A stretch of DNA of 37,613 nt from Streptomyces coelicoflavus. Its GTDB lineage: Bacteria; Actinomycetota; Actinomycetes; Streptomycetales; Streptomycetaceae. Positions 37,192-37,613 of this stretch are shown one piece after another. The stretch covers positions 1-37,613 of the forward strand of contig NZ_BEWB01000025.1 of the NCBI RefSeq assembly GCF_003112555.1, read 5' to 3'. The notes below the pieces were generated by a model, which did no database searches, was not told where the DNA came from, and saw nothing but the letters and a program-made list of their open reading frames with translations. The position numbers were made by a program, and so were the translations under genes. Numbering within the stretch: position 1 is the stretch's first letter; each line of letters opens with the position of its first letter.

Positions 37192-37601
37192 ATGCATCAG
37201 CTCCCGTGCACTTTGGAAGCCCTCGTTGTACGTACTGACTTCTCGACAAACGATGCTTGGGACACTTTGCGCGCGGTGCTGTTCCTGCCAGCAGGGACGG
37301 CTTCTTGGCCAACTTCGCATTCGTCGATGATCGGAGATACGAGGGCTTGACGCCCGAACCGGCCCTCGACCTCATCCCTGCGGATTATCGGCATCCAATT
37401 CTTTCCCTTGCGGACTCTGTAGCCGTCGCCTGGACTGAACTGCCGCTTCTCGTTGTGGATCTGTGGGGTGAGCGTGGGCGGTGTATCCGTGTAGTGGCAG
37501 CCGAGCAGTGGAGCATCAAGAACAACCTCTCGGAGGCGAACATGGACTTCGGGGAGTTCGCCGACGCCGTCGGCGACGACGGCGCTTTTCGAGGCTTCTG
37601 A
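37192..37601 (+). pseudogene. DUF6924 family gene with one frameshift
   Basis: The first 20 or so codons from ATG 37192 (MHQLPCTLEALVVRTDFSTN, then DAWDTLRAV) are the family N-terminus. They run into a stop after about 53 codons. The remainder, PASRDGFLANFAFVDDRRYEG to NLSEANMDFGEFADAVG and GAFRGF at the end, lies in the next frame. A single-base loss near 37280-37290 explains the switch. DUF6924 has no known function. TACGT-like bias is absent, but TACTGT at 37180-37185 lies 6 nt before the ATG, suggesting a leaderless promoter. Either a recent pseudogene or a sequencing error. Confidence 0.75.
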
Positions 37602-37613
37602 GTCACTGGCCGC

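Noticed and set aside
36185..37375. Minus-strand 396-aa ORF across the IS-rich end
   Set aside because: It is a chain of antisense pieces of the IS5 and DUF6924 fragments plus ISL3 pieces in a wrong frame, so it is not one gene.

Overview
The window is high-GC actinobacterial chromosome, almost certainly Streptomyces. Genes keep a strong G/C third-position bias, long shadow ORFs lie opposite real genes, and the gene order matches the conserved Streptomyces core segment that runs from the osmoadaptation genes osaC/osaA/osaB through ftsK, rimO, pgsA, cinA and a clgR-type regulator to lhr, nei, recA and recX. This identification comes from recognised protein families and remembered synteny; no database search was run.

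Layout. Positions 1-970 hold a terminator from an upstream operon, a shrunken DegT-like aminotransferase-fold protein and a tRNA-Thr(GGT). Positions 980-10710 hold the osmotic-stress cluster: osaC (kinase/PAS/GAF/PP2C protein, minus strand), then osaA (very large soluble hybrid kinase with ten exact 276-bp HAMP-type repeat units) and osaB (response regulator). Positions 10900-18290 hold ftsK, a RodZ-like HTH membrane protein, and the overlapping set rimO-pgsA-cinA followed by clgR. Positions 18400-20650 hold a Dps protein, a small membrane protein, an SRPBCC protein and, convergent to them, nei. lhr (1680 aa, minus strand) lies directly upstream of nei. Positions 26297-28235 hold an AraC regulator translationally coupled to an AzlC/AzlD exporter. 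Positions 28317-34167 hold an alpha/alpha-toroid-like protein, DUF3046, an AI-2E family transporter, a 7-TM protein, an orphan VapB-like antitoxin, recA and recX.

From 34170 to the end the character changes. GC falls locally, and four decayed transposase fragments (two ISL3-type, one IS256-type, one IS5-type) surround a pair of paralogous small secreted four-cysteine proteins and a frameshifted DUF6924 gene. This is an accessory insertion zone placed immediately after recX.

The most interesting hidden signal is promoter architecture. The LexA-independent DNA-damage promoter known in actinobacteria as RecA-NDp (TTGTC-R-GTG, 8 nt, TANNNT) is present upstream of recA, which also has a LexA-type SOS box. 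A near-perfect copy drives lhr-nei on the minus strand with a leaderless start. Weaker copies with exactly the same 8-nt spacing and a leaderless start sit upstream of the AI-2E transporter and of rimO-pgsA-cinA-clgR. ClgR itself has been reported to activate this promoter class in mycobacteria, so the window may carry a linked damage-response circuit. A second notable item is the pair of secreted four-cysteine proteins, whose function I cannot assign.
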